From: Fidelibacterota bacterium
Lineage (GTDB): Bacteria; Fidelibacterota; Marinisomatia; Marinisomatales; UBA1611
NCBI GenBank assembly: GCA_012964275.1
Contig: DTUG01000039.1
Coordinates: forward strand, 3,779-56,452
DNA: 52,674 nt
Direction: 5' to 3'
Below are positions 24,800 through 33,943 of this stretch, one piece after another. Below the pieces are notes generated by a model. The model had not been told where the DNA came from. It searched no databases and saw nothing but the letters and a program-made list of their open reading frames with translations. The translations under genes and the position numbers were made by a program. The stretch's first letter is position 1. Each line of letters begins with the position of its first letter.

Positions 24800-25411
24800 C
24801 TAGCGTATTTTACGTCTCAATGATCTGGGTTTGTCCAGTATCTCTTTAATTATAATAGCATCCTTTAAAGTTCCTGGATTATTCAGCATCCGCACTGCAT
24901 TAATAGATGTAGATACGGAATGTGTAGGTTGTGATTTGTGACGTGATGCAAGTCTAGATTCAAGGATATGATCTTTGAATGATTCTATTTCTTCCGTGAT
25001 CGTTTCTAACTCATCCAGTCTATCGATATTCTCCGCGTAATCAGTATCATCTGCATCTTCCATGGCAACAGCAGGCTGACTATCCAAGTATTCTTTTTTC
25101 TCTTGCGGGATAGGCTCTTCCGGTTTTTCATCCTCATCCATCAAACCCTTACGTTTCAGAAATTCATCAAGCACACCAAATCCAGAAGCCGGTGGCGTAT
25201 CCGTATCCCAATCTTCCTGGCTTTCAGTCTCTTTTGTCGATTTAGCCTGCGGTTTCAGAAATTCATCAAGCACACCAAATCTAGAAGCCGGTGGTGTTTC
25301 CGTATCCCAATCTTCCTGGCTTTCAATCTCTTTTCTTGATTTGGCCTGGTGTTTTTTCTTCATCCAGCCAAACAGCAGGTAAAGCAATATTAGAAAGATC
25401 CAGTTTCCCAT
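24800..25411 (-). CDS. Membrane-anchored acidic protein with duplicated 33-residue segment
   Basis: A 203-residue protein of unknown function. One N-terminal helix (WIFLILLYLLFGWM) with KKKH after it anchors a cytoplasmic acidic tail. Residues ~25-90 contain two near-identical 33-residue units built on SQEDWDT(E/D)TPPAS(R/G)FGVLDEFLK, encoded by a 99-bp tandem duplication. A further acidic region and a conserved-looking basic C-terminus (RMLNNPGTLKDAIIIKEILDKP) complete it. It follows floA by 35 bp on the same strand, so it may be a partner or scaffold of the FloA/NfeD membrane domain; that is inference from position only. Confidence 0.7.
   Translation of the reverse strand: MGNWIFLILLYLLFGWMKKKHQAKSRKEIESQEDWDTETPPASRFGVLDEFLKPQAKSTKETESQEDWDTDTPPASGFGVLDEFLKRKGLMDEDEKPEEPIPQEKKEYLDSQPAVAMEDADDTDYAENIDRLDELETITEEIESFKDHILESRLASRHKSQPTHSVSTSINAVRMLNNPGTLKDAIIIKEILDKPRSLRRKIR
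25154..25348 (-). repeat. 99-bp in-frame tandem duplication
   Basis: Two copies of ~96 bp (25154-25249 and 25253-25348) are offset by 99 bp and differ at only a few positions. The period is a multiple of three, so the reading frame is kept and the protein gains one 33-residue unit. The low divergence suggests a recent event or ongoing homogenisation. Confidence 0.92.
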
Positions 25412-25446
25412 TAGATTATAATATCTGACTTGGCATTTAATAGTTG

Positions 25447-26460
25447 TTAATCATGATCGTGAACATCTGGTTCAGAAGTCGATCCCTCCTTAGGCCCGGC
25501 AATGGAATCTCTCATTCCAGTATCAGCCACAATATTTTTCATATTGTAATAGTCAAAAATGCCCATGTTACCTTCACGGAAAGCCTGCGCCATGGCTTTA
25601 GGAACTTCAGATTCTGCTTCCACCACTTTTGCTCTCATTTCCTGAGTCTTTGCAATCATTTCCTGTTCTTCAGCAACCGCCATAGCTCTCCGGGTTTCTG
25701 CTCTTGCCTGGGCGACACGAAGATCAGCTTCTGCTTGATCCGCTTGCAGACTGGCACCAATATTTTTACCTACATCAAGGTCTGCTATGTCAATGGATAA
25801 AATCTCAAATGCTGTTCCAGAGTCCAAACCCTTGTTTAGTACAGATTTAGAAATACTATCCGGGTTTTCCAAGACATCAGAATAAGTTGTAGCTGAGCCA
25901 ATCGCACTCACAATTCCTTCTCCCACGCGTGCAATAATAGTATCATCAGTGGCTCCTCCTACAAGGCCAGGAATATTCGTACGAACGGTAACCCTGGCCC
26001 TTGCTTTCACTTCGATGCCATCCTTCGCTACGGCGGCCAGTGTCCCGGAAGCGGGCGCATCAATCACTTTTGGATATACACTGGTTTGTACTGCCGTTTT
26101 TACATCTCTACCGGCTAAATCGATAGCGGTGGCAGTTGCAAACTGAAGAGGAATATTAGCTTTATCTGCAGCAATTAATGCAGCCACAACGTTAACAACG
26201 CTTCCGCCAGCAAGGTAATGGGTTTCCAGCATATCTGTTGAAATATTCGTCAGGCCTGCTTTATGAGTGTTAATAACACCATCAACCACCAGCCGCGGCG
26301 AAATTTTCCGTAGACGCATTCGGATCAAATCAACAATTCGTATATGGCCCAATCCCAGTGAGACAACCGCCTGGACCCACATGCCCAATGGCACAAAATA
26401 AAAGAACAGAATAATAAATAGTACAACAAAAATCAGTAATGCTATTTGAATAACAGGCAT
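25447..26460 (-). CDS. floA: Flotillin-like protein FloA
   Basis: A 337-residue SPFH-type scaffold protein of functional membrane microdomains. An N-terminal membrane hairpin (IALLIFVVLFIILFFYFVPLGMWVQA) precedes LIRMRLRKISPRLVVDG, THKAGLTNISTDMLETHYLAGG and QFATATAIDLAGRDV. The C-terminal coiled coil is rich in QAEADLRVAQARAETRRAMAVAEEQEM. GGAG lies seven bases before the ATG. The cognate NfeD protease-like gene is 18 bp upstream. The last residues (ESTSEPDVHDHD-like acidic tail) are lineage-specific. Confidence 0.95.
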   Translation of the reverse strand: MPVIQIALLIFVVLFIILFFYFVPLGMWVQAVVSLGLGHIRIVDLIRMRLRKISPRLVVDGVINTHKAGLTNISTDMLETHYLAGGSVVNVVAALIAADKANIPLQFATATAIDLAGRDVKTAVQTSVYPKVIDAPASGTLAAVAKDGIEVKARARVTVRTNIPGLVGGATDDTIIARVGEGIVSAIGSATTYSDVLENPDSISKSVLNKGLDSGTAFEILSIDIADLDVGKNIGASLQADQAEADLRVAQARAETRRAMAVAEEQEMIAKTQEMRAKVVEAESEVPKAMAQAFREGNMGIFDYYNMKNIVADTGMRDSIAGPKEGSTSEPDVHDHD

Positions 26461-26478
26461 AATATTTCTCCTTTTTAC

Positions 26479-27891
26479 CTACTTTGATTTCTCACGAACA
26501 ACAACCCGGTTTCCATCGACCGATAGAATGGTTACTACAGTATTATTATTGACGAATGCTCCTTCGCTAACAGCAAAAATTCGCTGATCGTTTACTTTAA
26601 CCCACCCTGAAGGATGCAAGTCTGTATCAGCAACGCCGTCTTCTCCTACTAAATTTTCCCAACCCAAGGTTGTTGTGTATCCTTCATCACGACTCTGGAT
26701 ACTTGGGGAAGTTAAATCCATCCAAAATTTTGTTCTGGTCATAGCCTTGAATAAAATAACTAAACCTGCTATACCCCCAAGAATTCCGATAAGCAGGCCA
26801 GTGGTGGCTTGACTCAATACTTCTTCTCCAACAGGGACATCGGGCAACAACAACAAATATAAGCCCCACAGAATCATTACGATTCCGACAATTCCAGGTA
26901 TTCCAAATCCGGGAATCACCAAGGTTTCCAAGACAAGAAACATTAATCCTGCTATAATAATGAGAAAGTCGGTCATGGTGGCTAATTCGGCAATATATGA
27001 AGCTCCCAGTGATAAAATCAGGCAGGTCAGGCCAACCGTACCGGGAACACCCCAGCCTGGACTCTGCAGTTCAAACAAAATTCCGAGAAATCCAAACGTT
27101 GTTAAAAGAGATGCCACCACTGGATTAGTTAGAAATCGCACGATGGACTCCGACCAGTTTTCACTTGTTTCATACACAGAAGCACCTGACAGGCCAAGTG
27201 AATCAAGCACATCATCGAATGTTTCTGCTATTTTATCTGCCATGCGGTATTTCAGGGCCTGTTCAGTTGTCAGAGTTATCAGGTTCCCCTGTTTTCGGCC
27301 CTCAATATCATTAACATACATTGTATCACCATTGAGAATTAAAAAATAGTTTACAGTCTTAATGGTATCAACTTCACCATCTTCAGTAATATACTCTCGT
27401 TTTACTTTCTTTTGGAACTCCAATTCCTCATCCACCATGCCACGGGCTATATCCTTACTGCGGCCTCGCTTTTCCGCTGTAGCAGCCATTTCTTCACGCA
27501 TATAACTGATGACCTTTTCACTGCCTTTTTTTCCAGACATATCAACAGCCGTAGTAGCACCAATCGTTGCTCCTCCAGTCATATAAATTTTCTCACACGA
27601 TAGAGAAATAAGAGCTCCGGCAGAAATTGCCCGTTTATTAATAAACGCTACTGTTTTGACCCTTGAGTCCATAATAGCATCCTTGATTTGAGTTGCGGCA
27701 TCTACCCGTCCACCAAATGTATTGATCTCAAAGACAATTGCATCTGCACTGTTTGATTCCGCTTCTTTGATAGACCGTTCTATAAATGGTGGAAGACCCA
27801 GATCAATGGTCCCCTCAATTGGAACTCGATAAACAATCTGGGAATAAAGAATGGATAACCAAACAGTAAGATAAATAAAAACTATTCTCAT
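26479..27891 (-). CDS. NfeD family membrane-bound serine protease (ClpP-class)
   Basis: A 470-residue long-form NfeD protein. After a signal peptide, residues ~25-230 form a ClpP/SppA-like protease domain: AIVFEINTFGGRVDAATQI and INKRAISAGALISLSC with candidate nucleophile Ser90, then TGGATIGATTAV. About four membrane helices follow (GFLGILFELQSPGWGVPG, DFLIIIAGLMFLVLETLVIPGFG). The C-terminal OB-fold NfeD domain ends the protein (GEDGVADTDLHPSGWVKVNDQRIFAVSEG). Long NfeD and FloA genes are commonly paired, and here they are 18 bp apart. Confidence 0.93.
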   Translation of the reverse strand: MRIVFIYLTVWLSILYSQIVYRVPIEGTIDLGLPPFIERSIKEAESNSADAIVFEINTFGGRVDAATQIKDAIMDSRVKTVAFINKRAISAGALISLSCEKIYMTGGATIGATTAVDMSGKKGSEKVISYMREEMAATAEKRGRSKDIARGMVDEELEFQKKVKREYITEDGEVDTIKTVNYFLILNGDTMYVNDIEGRKQGNLITLTTEQALKYRMADKIAETFDDVLDSLGLSGASVYETSENWSESIVRFLTNPVVASLLTTFGFLGILFELQSPGWGVPGTVGLTCLILSLGASYIAELATMTDFLIIIAGLMFLVLETLVIPGFGIPGIVGIVMILWGLYLLLLPDVPVGEEVLSQATTGLLIGILGGIAGLVILFKAMTRTKFWMDLTSPSIQSRDEGYTTTLGWENLVGEDGVADTDLHPSGWVKVNDQRIFAVSEGAFVNNNTVVTILSVDGNRVVVREKSK

Positions 27892-27992
27892 GTAAGCTAA
27901 ATTTCACTCTATTTCTTGTAATTTGTCTACAACCAATCCAGTATTTATTCCCTGATTCGATAAGATTTTAACAGCTAAACTTCCCGCTGGCT
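27892..27992. promoter_or_regulatory. Divergent promoter region nfeD / lpxL-like
   Basis: A 101-bp AT-rich spacer separates nfeD (minus) from the acyltransferase gene (plus). It must contain both promoters. I could not assign -35/-10 elements with confidence. Confidence 0.35.
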
Positions 27993-28856
27993 ATGAAAGT
28001 TTCAGAACAATTGACATACCAGTTCCTTATGAACCTGAGAAAGTTTATCTCGCAATTGTCAATATCTTCACAATATCACCTGGCTCAATGGCTCGCCAGT
28101 TTGGGATATCACCACATACCAAAACGAAAGAATCTAGCTCGGAGAAACCTGATGAGAGCCTTCCCGAATCAATCAGAAGGGTGGATTGAAAATACATTGA
28201 AAAACTCTTATCAATTTTTCGCTTATAATTTTATACAATTCTTAGCGTTTCCTGGAGCATGGGAAACCGCTCAATATGATATTCACGGAAAAGATGTGTT
28301 GGACGATGCCCTTAAACAAAAGAAAGGAGTTGTCTTTATTTCCGCTCATTTTGGTGTCTGGGAAATGCTGGGTGTGTGGCTGGGACTTAATAATTACAAA
28401 CTTGTTGGTGTTGCCCATCGTCAGCGAAATCGAGGTGCAAATAAATTCTTTCAGGAACAACGTGAACTGAGCGGTGTGAAACATATATTTCGGAAGGAAC
28501 CGCTTGAAAAAATGTACGCTATCCTCAACGAGAACAAACTTCTTGGACTAGTGAGCGATCAGGATGCAAAGAAAAAAGGTGTCTTCATTGATTTTTTCGG
28601 TATGCCGGCTTCCACACCAAAAGGTGCGGCTCTTTTCCATAAAAATACAAATGCTCCTATGATATTTAGTGTTTGTGTTCGAACGGGCTTTCAAAAATAC
28701 CAGCTGGAATTCCTGCCAATCATTGCCGGAGATGATACAACAGAAAAAATCACCCAAGCATATACAGTAATACTGGAAAAACTCATACATGCCTATCCAG
28801 AGCAGTATTTCTGGTTTCACCGACGGTGGAAAACTAAACCAGAAAAATCAAATTGA
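27993..28856 (+). CDS. LpxL/HtrB-type lipid A acyltransferase
   Basis: A 287-residue inner-membrane acyltransferase adding a secondary fatty chain to lipid A or a related lipid. The catalytic HX4E is His119/Glu124 in VVFISAHFGVWEML. Other family features are RRNLMRAFPN near residue 50, HRQRNRGANKFFQEQR, LVSDQDAKKKGVFIDFFGMPASTPKGAALF and the late PEQYFWFHRRWKTKP. It overlaps tsaC by TTGA. Together with the lpx cluster at 33-36 kb it supports a lipid A-bearing outer membrane. The chain specificity cannot be deduced. Confidence 0.9.
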   Translation: MKVSEQLTYQFLMNLRKFISQLSISSQYHLAQWLASLGYHHIPKRKNLARRNLMRAFPNQSEGWIENTLKNSYQFFAYNFIQFLAFPGAWETAQYDIHGKDVLDDALKQKKGVVFISAHFGVWEMLGVWLGLNNYKLVGVAHRQRNRGANKFFQEQRELSGVKHIFRKEPLEKMYAILNENKLLGLVSDQDAKKKGVFIDFFGMPASTPKGAALFHKNTNAPMIFSVCVRTGFQKYQLEFLPIIAGDDTTEKITQAYTVILEKLIHAYPEQYFWFHRRWKTKPEKSN

Positions 28857-29419
28857 ACCAAATAAACTGGCAACATGATAATGCGTTGAAAGCTGCCCTA
28901 GATATCGTGCTTTCTGGCGGAGTTATTATATATCCTACCGATACACTCTACGGATTTGGTGCAGATGCAACAAATAAGGATGCAATTAATAAAGTGAATA
29001 GATTAAAAAAACGAACAGGACCTATGAGCGTCTTAGCTACAGATAAAAAGATCGCTACAAGGTGGATTAATCTTCAATCCCCCGATCTAGAAAAAGCATT
29101 AAAAATACTGGGCGGAGCTAAAACTGTGATTGTACCGGTGAACCCAGGGGTGGTCCATGATATTATTCTAGGCTCTGGCCATTCTCTCGGAATTCGTATT
29201 CCAAATCATCCGTTTTGTAAAGCTTTATCATCATCATGTAAAGTGCCAATTATCACAACCAGTGTTAACCGGTCTGGAGAACAACCATTAGAAATCCCCC
29301 ATGACATATCAATAACATTTGGCAATAAAATTAAGCTTATGATCGAAGATGGTAAAATATCCGGAGACGCATCAACAATATATCAATACCAAGATGGTGA
29401 TTTCATAATCACTCGATGA
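28853..29419 (+). CDS. tsaC: Threonylcarbamoyl-AMP synthase (Sua5/YrdC/YciO family)
   Basis: A 188-residue YrdC-domain protein that makes threonylcarbamoyl-AMP for the t6A37 modification of ANN-decoding tRNAs. It shows GGVIIYPTDTLYGFGADATNKDAI, KRTGPMSVL, SLGIRIPNHPFCKAL and IITTSVNRSGEQP. The family rule KxR...SxxN is satisfied. The TTG start at 28853 overlaps the preceding TGA. YciO-type paralogues with a different role are possible, but no second copy is seen here to compare. Confidence 0.9.
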   Translation: MNQINWQHDNALKAALDIVLSGGVIIYPTDTLYGFGADATNKDAINKVNRLKKRTGPMSVLATDKKIATRWINLQSPDLEKALKILGGAKTVIVPVNPGVVHDIILGSGHSLGIRIPNHPFCKALSSSCKVPIITTSVNRSGEQPLEIPHDISITFGNKIKLMIEDGKISGDASTIYQYQDGDFIITR

Positions 29420-30114
29420 GAGAAATCAGTATACCTTTACTTTTTTACTGTGTCTTGTTCGGACAAACTGATCGCTGGACCGAATCACTTAATTACCATG
29501 CCTACTTTAGTGGAATACATGTAGCAGAAGCAGAATTAAAGATCAGTGAACAACAAATAGGTGGTAAGAATTCTGTCATTCACATTTTATACCAGGCGAA
29601 AACTATATCCGTAACTGATTATATATTCCCAATAAATGATAAAATCAATATAGATGTAGACTCAAAAACATGGACACCTATTTCCGTAAAAAAAGTTGTT
29701 CGTGAAGGAAAATATAAACATGATTCTTTCACTCAATTTCTCCCGGAAGAAAATATTTTTATTTATAAAAAAGACACAATCTCTTATGCCCATCCTGTTC
29801 ATGATCCTTATTCCCTGATCTACTTATTTAGGAAAAAAACATTGAGCCCGGGAAATAAATTCCAGTTGAACACAATTGATGGCAGAAAAATCACTCAATT
29901 GCAATTTGATGTTTCATCCATTGAAACAATCCGTGTCCCCGCAGGTGAATTCGATGCCCTAAAAGTGACTCCTAAACGAACTGATGGAAAACCATTTAAA
30001 AACGCAGGACAATTAACAATTTGGTACTCAACAGAAATTGATAAACTTCCTGTAAAAATAAGTATAAAATTGAAGTTTGGGTCGCTTAACCTAGAATTGG
30101 CTAATGTGGACTAA
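29416..30114 (+). CDS. DUF3108 envelope protein
   Basis: A 232-residue exported protein of the DUF3108 family. A short signal segment (LLFYCVLFGQT) leads into ESLNYHAYFSGIHVAEAELKI, the standard family opening. DPYSLIYLFRKKTLSPGNKF, RVPAGEFDALKVTPKR and LTIWYSTEIDKLPVKISIKLKFGSLNLEL follow. It resembles a LolA/LolB-like half barrel, so lipid or lipoprotein handling is conceivable, but no function is established. It starts on the tsaC stop (ATGA) and its end overlaps the rseP end by 4 bp on the opposite strand. Confidence 0.85.
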   Translation: MREISIPLLFYCVLFGQTDRWTESLNYHAYFSGIHVAEAELKISEQQIGGKNSVIHILYQAKTISVTDYIFPINDKINIDVDSKTWTPISVKKVVREGKYKHDSFTQFLPEENIFIYKKDTISYAHPVHDPYSLIYLFRKKTLSPGNKFQLNTIDGRKITQLQFDVSSIETIRVPAGEFDALKVTPKRTDGKPFKNAGQLTIWYSTEIDKLPVKISIKLKFGSLNLELANVD

Positions 30115-31280
30115 TTCAACAATCTGGAAATATCGTTAAACATCACTGTTACCATCAATAATAGTAGAAAAGCCATGCCCACTTGCTGAATTGCCATACG
30201 GGCTTTGATACTTAAGGGTCGTCTGATAATACTTTCTATTATAATAATTAGAATATGTCCACCATCTAAACCGGGAATAGGTAGAATATTAATAAACCCA
30301 AGATTAACACTGATTAGTGCCATAAATGTGAGTAATGGTGCCCACCCAGCTTGTGCGGATTGTCCTGCTAACTGAGCAATCAGAATCGGTCCACCAAGAT
30401 CTTTCATCGAAGCAGAGCCATTGCTCAGCATCTCGAAAGTTAAAAAAATCATTCCAAAGCTGTTCATAGTTCCAATATATCCGGATACAACTGCTTGTCC
30501 AAGTGTTATTGGGTGGTATACAGATTCCTGGATAATGCCGATAACACCTAAGGTATCAACACCATTTTCTCTGGGAACAATATAATGAGATGTAGTTAAT
30601 GAAAATTCCATCTCTTTTGTCCCACGCAATAATGTAATTGTAATTGGGGTGTCAGGAACCTTATTAATAGCGGATTGCAGTTCACTCCACGAAGCAATTG
30701 ATTCATGATTAACGGTGGTAATTTTATCCCCGGGTTTTAATCCGGCAGCTTCAGCGGGCATATCCGGGCGAACTTCAGCAATTACTGGCTTAGTCAGCAC
30801 TTCAGGTCTTCCCTGTACATAAGCTATTCCACTAAACAAAACGAAAGCGGTTACTATATTCATGATCACACCGGCACTCAAAACCCAGAGCTTTGCCCAA
30901 AATGATTTGCTCATTAATTCATCTGGGGCATGGGTTATTGTTGTATCCATGCTCTCATCAATGGCTCCGGCCATTTTCACATAACCACCCAAAGGTATAA
31001 GTGCTAAAACATATTCAGTGGTACTCCCAATCCTCCCGGGGCTAGAAAAGTGAGTTTCAAAAACAGGTCTCCACGAAATCTTGGTTTGATGACGACGATA
31101 AAAGAAAACGCGTACATCCCAGCCATTATCAACAGATTTAAAGGAAATAAAACGAGGGGGGAATCCAATGGAAAATCGTTCCACCCGGACTCCAACAGAT
31201 CGTGCTGCGAGATAATGACCCAATTCATGGACGAAGATGAGTACGCCCAAAACTAAGATTGTAGCCCAAAGAAAAATCAT
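30111..31280 (-). CDS. rseP: Site-2 zinc metalloprotease RseP
   Basis: A 389-residue intramembrane protease that cuts anti-sigma factors or other single-span proteins. The zinc motif HELGH (His18-Glu19, His22) lies in the first helix. One PDZ domain (KPVIAEVRPDMPAEAAGLKPGDKITTVNH) occupies residues ~165-240. The third zinc ligand is in LGFINILPIPGLDGGHIL. It is the last gene of the envelope cluster, 52 bp after dxr, an ancient pairing. A single PDZ contrasts with the two in E. coli RseP. Confidence 0.95.
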   Translation of the reverse strand: MIFLWATILVLGVLIFVHELGHYLAARSVGVRVERFSIGFPPRFISFKSVDNGWDVRVFFYRRHQTKISWRPVFETHFSSPGRIGSTTEYVLALIPLGGYVKMAGAIDESMDTTITHAPDELMSKSFWAKLWVLSAGVIMNIVTAFVLFSGIAYVQGRPEVLTKPVIAEVRPDMPAEAAGLKPGDKITTVNHESIASWSELQSAINKVPDTPITITLLRGTKEMEFSLTTSHYIVPRENGVDTLGVIGIIQESVYHPITLGQAVVSGYIGTMNSFGMIFLTFEMLSNGSASMKDLGGPILIAQLAGQSAQAGWAPLLTFMALISVNLGFINILPIPGLDGGHILIIIIESIIRRPLSIKARMAIQQVGMAFLLLLMVTVMFNDISRLLN

Positions 31281-31332
31281 GAAATATTACCCATTAGTGA
31301 AATCTACATTAAAATCGGTTTAAAGTTCCAAA

Positions 31333-32481
31333 TCAGGAATAATTGTTTACACACAATTTTGTCCACTTGTTTAACACTTTCAAATCATTAAGCGATGGAT
31401 TTTTCAGCCATTTATGCTTTTCCATCGCATTTTTTATGATCTTTGGAATATCCGTAAACCTGATTTTACCATTCAAAAAACTATACACGGCATAATCGTT
31501 AGCCAGATTCAATACAGCTGGAGCTGTCCCCATTTGATCGATTGCATCATAGGCTAACTTAATGCATGGAAATCGTTCTGAATCTGGTGGCTGAAAAGTC
31601 AAATCCCCGCATTCCATAAAATTCAGCCTTTCCCAGGGAGCTTCCGCATGCCGGGGGTACATCAGCGCATATTGTATGGGGACCTTCATGTCGGGCACCC
31701 CCAATTGAGCTTTAATAGAGCCATCTTTCAATTCTATCATAGAATGAATGATGGATTGGGGATGAACTACAATATCAACTTGGGATGGATCAAGTTGAAA
31801 CAGCCAGTAAGCTTCAATTACCTCTAAGCCTTTGTTCATCATTGTGGCTGAATCAATAGTTATTTTTTTTCCCATGTCCCAATTGGGATGGTTTAGGGCT
31901 TCATCAACTGTTATATCTCCAAATGTATTGATCGATCGAGTTCGGAATGGACCACCACTACCTGTCAAAATAATTCTACGGACATCCTCCAATGATTCTC
32001 CTACTAAACATTGCCAGATAGCAGAGTGTTCGCTATCAACCGGGAATAGGCGAGCTCCGGTTTTTTCCATAGTCTTCGTTATAATATCTCCTGCCATCAC
32101 CAAACTTTCTTTATTGGATAAAGCAACATCTACGCCAGCAAGTACCGCCTCCAATGTCGGCTCCATTCCTAGGGCTCCTACCAAACCATTCAACATCACA
32201 TCCACGTCCTTCCTGCCGGCCAAATCTAAAAGCCCTCTCCGACCGGAGCGAACCTCAATTCCATCTAGGGTCAGTTCGGTGTGAACAATTTCGGCTGCAT
32301 TTTCATCAATCATAACCACTGTCTGGGGATGAAATTCACGGCATTGTTCTATCATACGTTCTGCATTGGTATGTGCTGATAAATACACAACATCTAACTT
32401 ATCGGATAAATGCCGGACGACATTCAATGCATTCACGCCAATCGAACCAGTAGAGCCCAAGATCGATATTGTTTTTTGCAT
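31333..32481 (-). CDS. dxr: 1-deoxy-D-xylulose-5-phosphate reductoisomerase
   Basis: A 382-residue enzyme of the MEP isoprenoid pathway making 2-C-methyl-D-erythritol 4-phosphate from DXP with NADPH. It has the nucleotide motif ISILGSTGSIGVNALNVV, LSNKESLVMAGD, PVDSEHSAIWQCL, ILTGSGGPFRT, HPNWDMGKKITIDSATMMNKGLEVIEA and the C-terminal FTDIPKIIKNAMEKH. The product feeds UppS in the same cluster. The ATG overlaps the stop of the previous gene (TAATG). Confidence 0.97.
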   Translation of the reverse strand: MQKTISILGSTGSIGVNALNVVRHLSDKLDVVYLSAHTNAERMIEQCREFHPQTVVMIDENAAEIVHTELTLDGIEVRSGRRGLLDLAGRKDVDVMLNGLVGALGMEPTLEAVLAGVDVALSNKESLVMAGDIITKTMEKTGARLFPVDSEHSAIWQCLVGESLEDVRRIILTGSGGPFRTRSINTFGDITVDEALNHPNWDMGKKITIDSATMMNKGLEVIEAYWLFQLDPSQVDIVVHPQSIIHSMIELKDGSIKAQLGVPDMKVPIQYALMYPRHAEAPWERLNFMECGDLTFQPPDSERFPCIKLAYDAIDQMGTAPAVLNLANDYAVYSFLNGKIRFTDIPKIIKNAMEKHKWLKNPSLNDLKVLNKWTKLCVNNYS

Positions 32482-33161
32482 TAAAAAAAATCTTTCATGA
32501 TATAGGTTCGAAATAGTTGACTCTCAGGATGAATTTTAATTCCTGCCCCTAACCGGAACCCCTTAAAAGGTATTATGGCATCAAGATCAAAATAATTGGA
32601 TTCGCCTTCAATTCTTCCAGGTATTTCCGTTGAGTGATAGTAAGATCTTTCTTTGAAGATATTAGCACCAACACCAATACTATAATCTAAAAAAGATCCC
32701 GAAAACCATTTCTGGACATTCATAGTAATAGATGTCAGTCGAAAATGAGCGATCCCCTTTAGATCAACCCGTTGAAATGAGGTTACCCAAGCTTTATTAT
32801 CCTCATTGCCAAAATAGTACTGGAATCCACTGCCAATTACCTGCGGGGCATCTTTATCTACCTGAAAGCCATATAGTTTAGCAGTTAAAGAAAGATTTCG
32901 GGTAATCCGGACAGCTATATCAAGATCCGGTAAGACCCATCTAGTACCATGGATTTTTCTAAAATAGAAAGAAAATCCTCCGTTTATCACCAAGCGATGA
33001 TTATCATTTGGATCTAACTGCGGATGATTACTAAGCCAGTATGATGAATGAAATGCAATATTACGAGCCGCTTCTCTATTTAAATCATCAAACCGGAAAT
33101 TCGCTTGCTGAGCAGACAGGATTACACCCGCTAAAACGAGTGTTATCAGATAAAATCTCAT
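32481..33161 (-). CDS. Unrecognised exported protein between lpxA and dxr
   Basis: A 226-residue protein started at ATG 33161 (MRFYLITLVLAGVILSAQQ), which gives a clean signal peptide and lies 7 bp after the lpxA stop; a GTG at 33188 would overlap lpxA. The mature part has alternating aromatic strands (GGFSFYFRKIHG, GSGFQYYFGNEDNK, FSGSFLDYSIGVGANIF, GFRLGAGIKI), suggesting a small outer-membrane barrel. I do not recognise the family. Its position inside a lipid A/BamA operon makes a role in outer-membrane biogenesis plausible. Confidence 0.65.
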   Translation of the reverse strand: MRFYLITLVLAGVILSAQQANFRFDDLNREAARNIAFHSSYWLSNHPQLDPNDNHRLVINGGFSFYFRKIHGTRWVLPDLDIAVRITRNLSLTAKLYGFQVDKDAPQVIGSGFQYYFGNEDNKAWVTSFQRVDLKGIAHFRLTSITMNVQKWFSGSFLDYSIGVGANIFKERSYYHSTEIPGRIEGESNYFDLDAIIPFKGFRLGAGIKIHPESQLFRTYIMKDFF

Positions 33162-33168
33162 ATTATAA

Positions 33169-33942
33169 TTAAATAATGCCCCGCTCACTGGATTGAATAA
33201 AATCCAGAATACAGGTTTTATACTTAGAGTCTGGAAAATCGTTTTTTATTTTCGATAGAGAACCTTTCCGGTTTACATCAGACTTAAAATACAGTTTATA
33301 AATATCCTTAATAGTTTTTCTTTCCTCGATAGAAAATCCACGACGTTTTAAACCAATGCTGTTAATGCCCTTAAATCTCAGAGGTGTTCCCGTAGCAAGG
33401 ATGTAAGGTGGTACATCCTGCACTGCCCAATAGCCCGCCCCAATAAATGCATGCTCACCAATATTACAGAATTGATGAACCATAACTCCACCACTGAGAG
33501 ATACCCAGTCGCCTATATCTACATGACCGCCAAGGGTGGTCATATTGGACATAATAACATGGTCACCAATAAGACAATCATGTGCAATATGAACATAGGC
33601 CATAAAAAGGCAATCGGAGCCAATAATAGTCTTCCCAGTGACTTTTGTCCCCCGGTTCACAGTAACAAACTCGCGAATAGTGGTTCTATCCCCAATAATA
33701 GCTTCTGTTTGTTCGCCGGCAAATTTCATATCTTGGGGAATTTCTCCAATGGATGCGGAATGAAAAATTTTGCATTCCGCACCGATGCGGCTCCCCTGTG
33801 CAATCGTTACATGATTACCAATCATAGTATCGTTACCGATGATTACATTTGAGTCTATGATGGAATAAGGCCCAATAGATACACCTTTTCCCAGTTCAGC
33901 TTTGGAATCCACAATAGCTGTGGGGTGAATCTGGAGAGAAAT
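33169..33942 (-). CDS. lpxA: UDP-N-acetylglucosamine acyltransferase LpxA; candidate ATT start
   Basis: The first enzyme of lipid A synthesis, a left-handed beta-helix of hexapeptide repeats (IHPTAIVDSKAELGKGVSIG, IIGNDTMIGNHVTIAQGS). Specific LpxA signatures are SIGEIPQDMKFAGEQTEAIIGDRTTIREFVTVNRGT (split in the helix), the catalytic histidine region AHDCLIGDHVIMSN and a helical tail. The in-frame TTG at 33963 lacks any Shine-Dalgarno. An ATT at 33942 lies exactly six bases after GGAGG (33953-33949) and yields MSLQIHPTAIVD, the normal LpxA N-terminus (257 residues). I prefer ATT, with TTG as the alternative (264 residues). Its start is coupled to the fabZ stop. Confidence 0.93.
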   Translation of the reverse strand: MSLQIHPTAIVDSKAELGKGVSIGPYSIIDSNVIIGNDTMIGNHVTIAQGSRIGAECKIFHSASIGEIPQDMKFAGEQTEAIIGDRTTIREFVTVNRGTKVTGKTIIGSDCLFMAYVHIAHDCLIGDHVIMSNMTTLGGHVDIGDWVSLSGGVMVHQFCNIGEHAFIGAGYWAVQDVPPYILATGTPLRFKGINSIGLKRRGFSIEERKTIKDIYKLYFKSDVNRKGSLSKIKNDFPDSKYKTCILDFIQSSERGII

Positions 33943-33943
33943 T

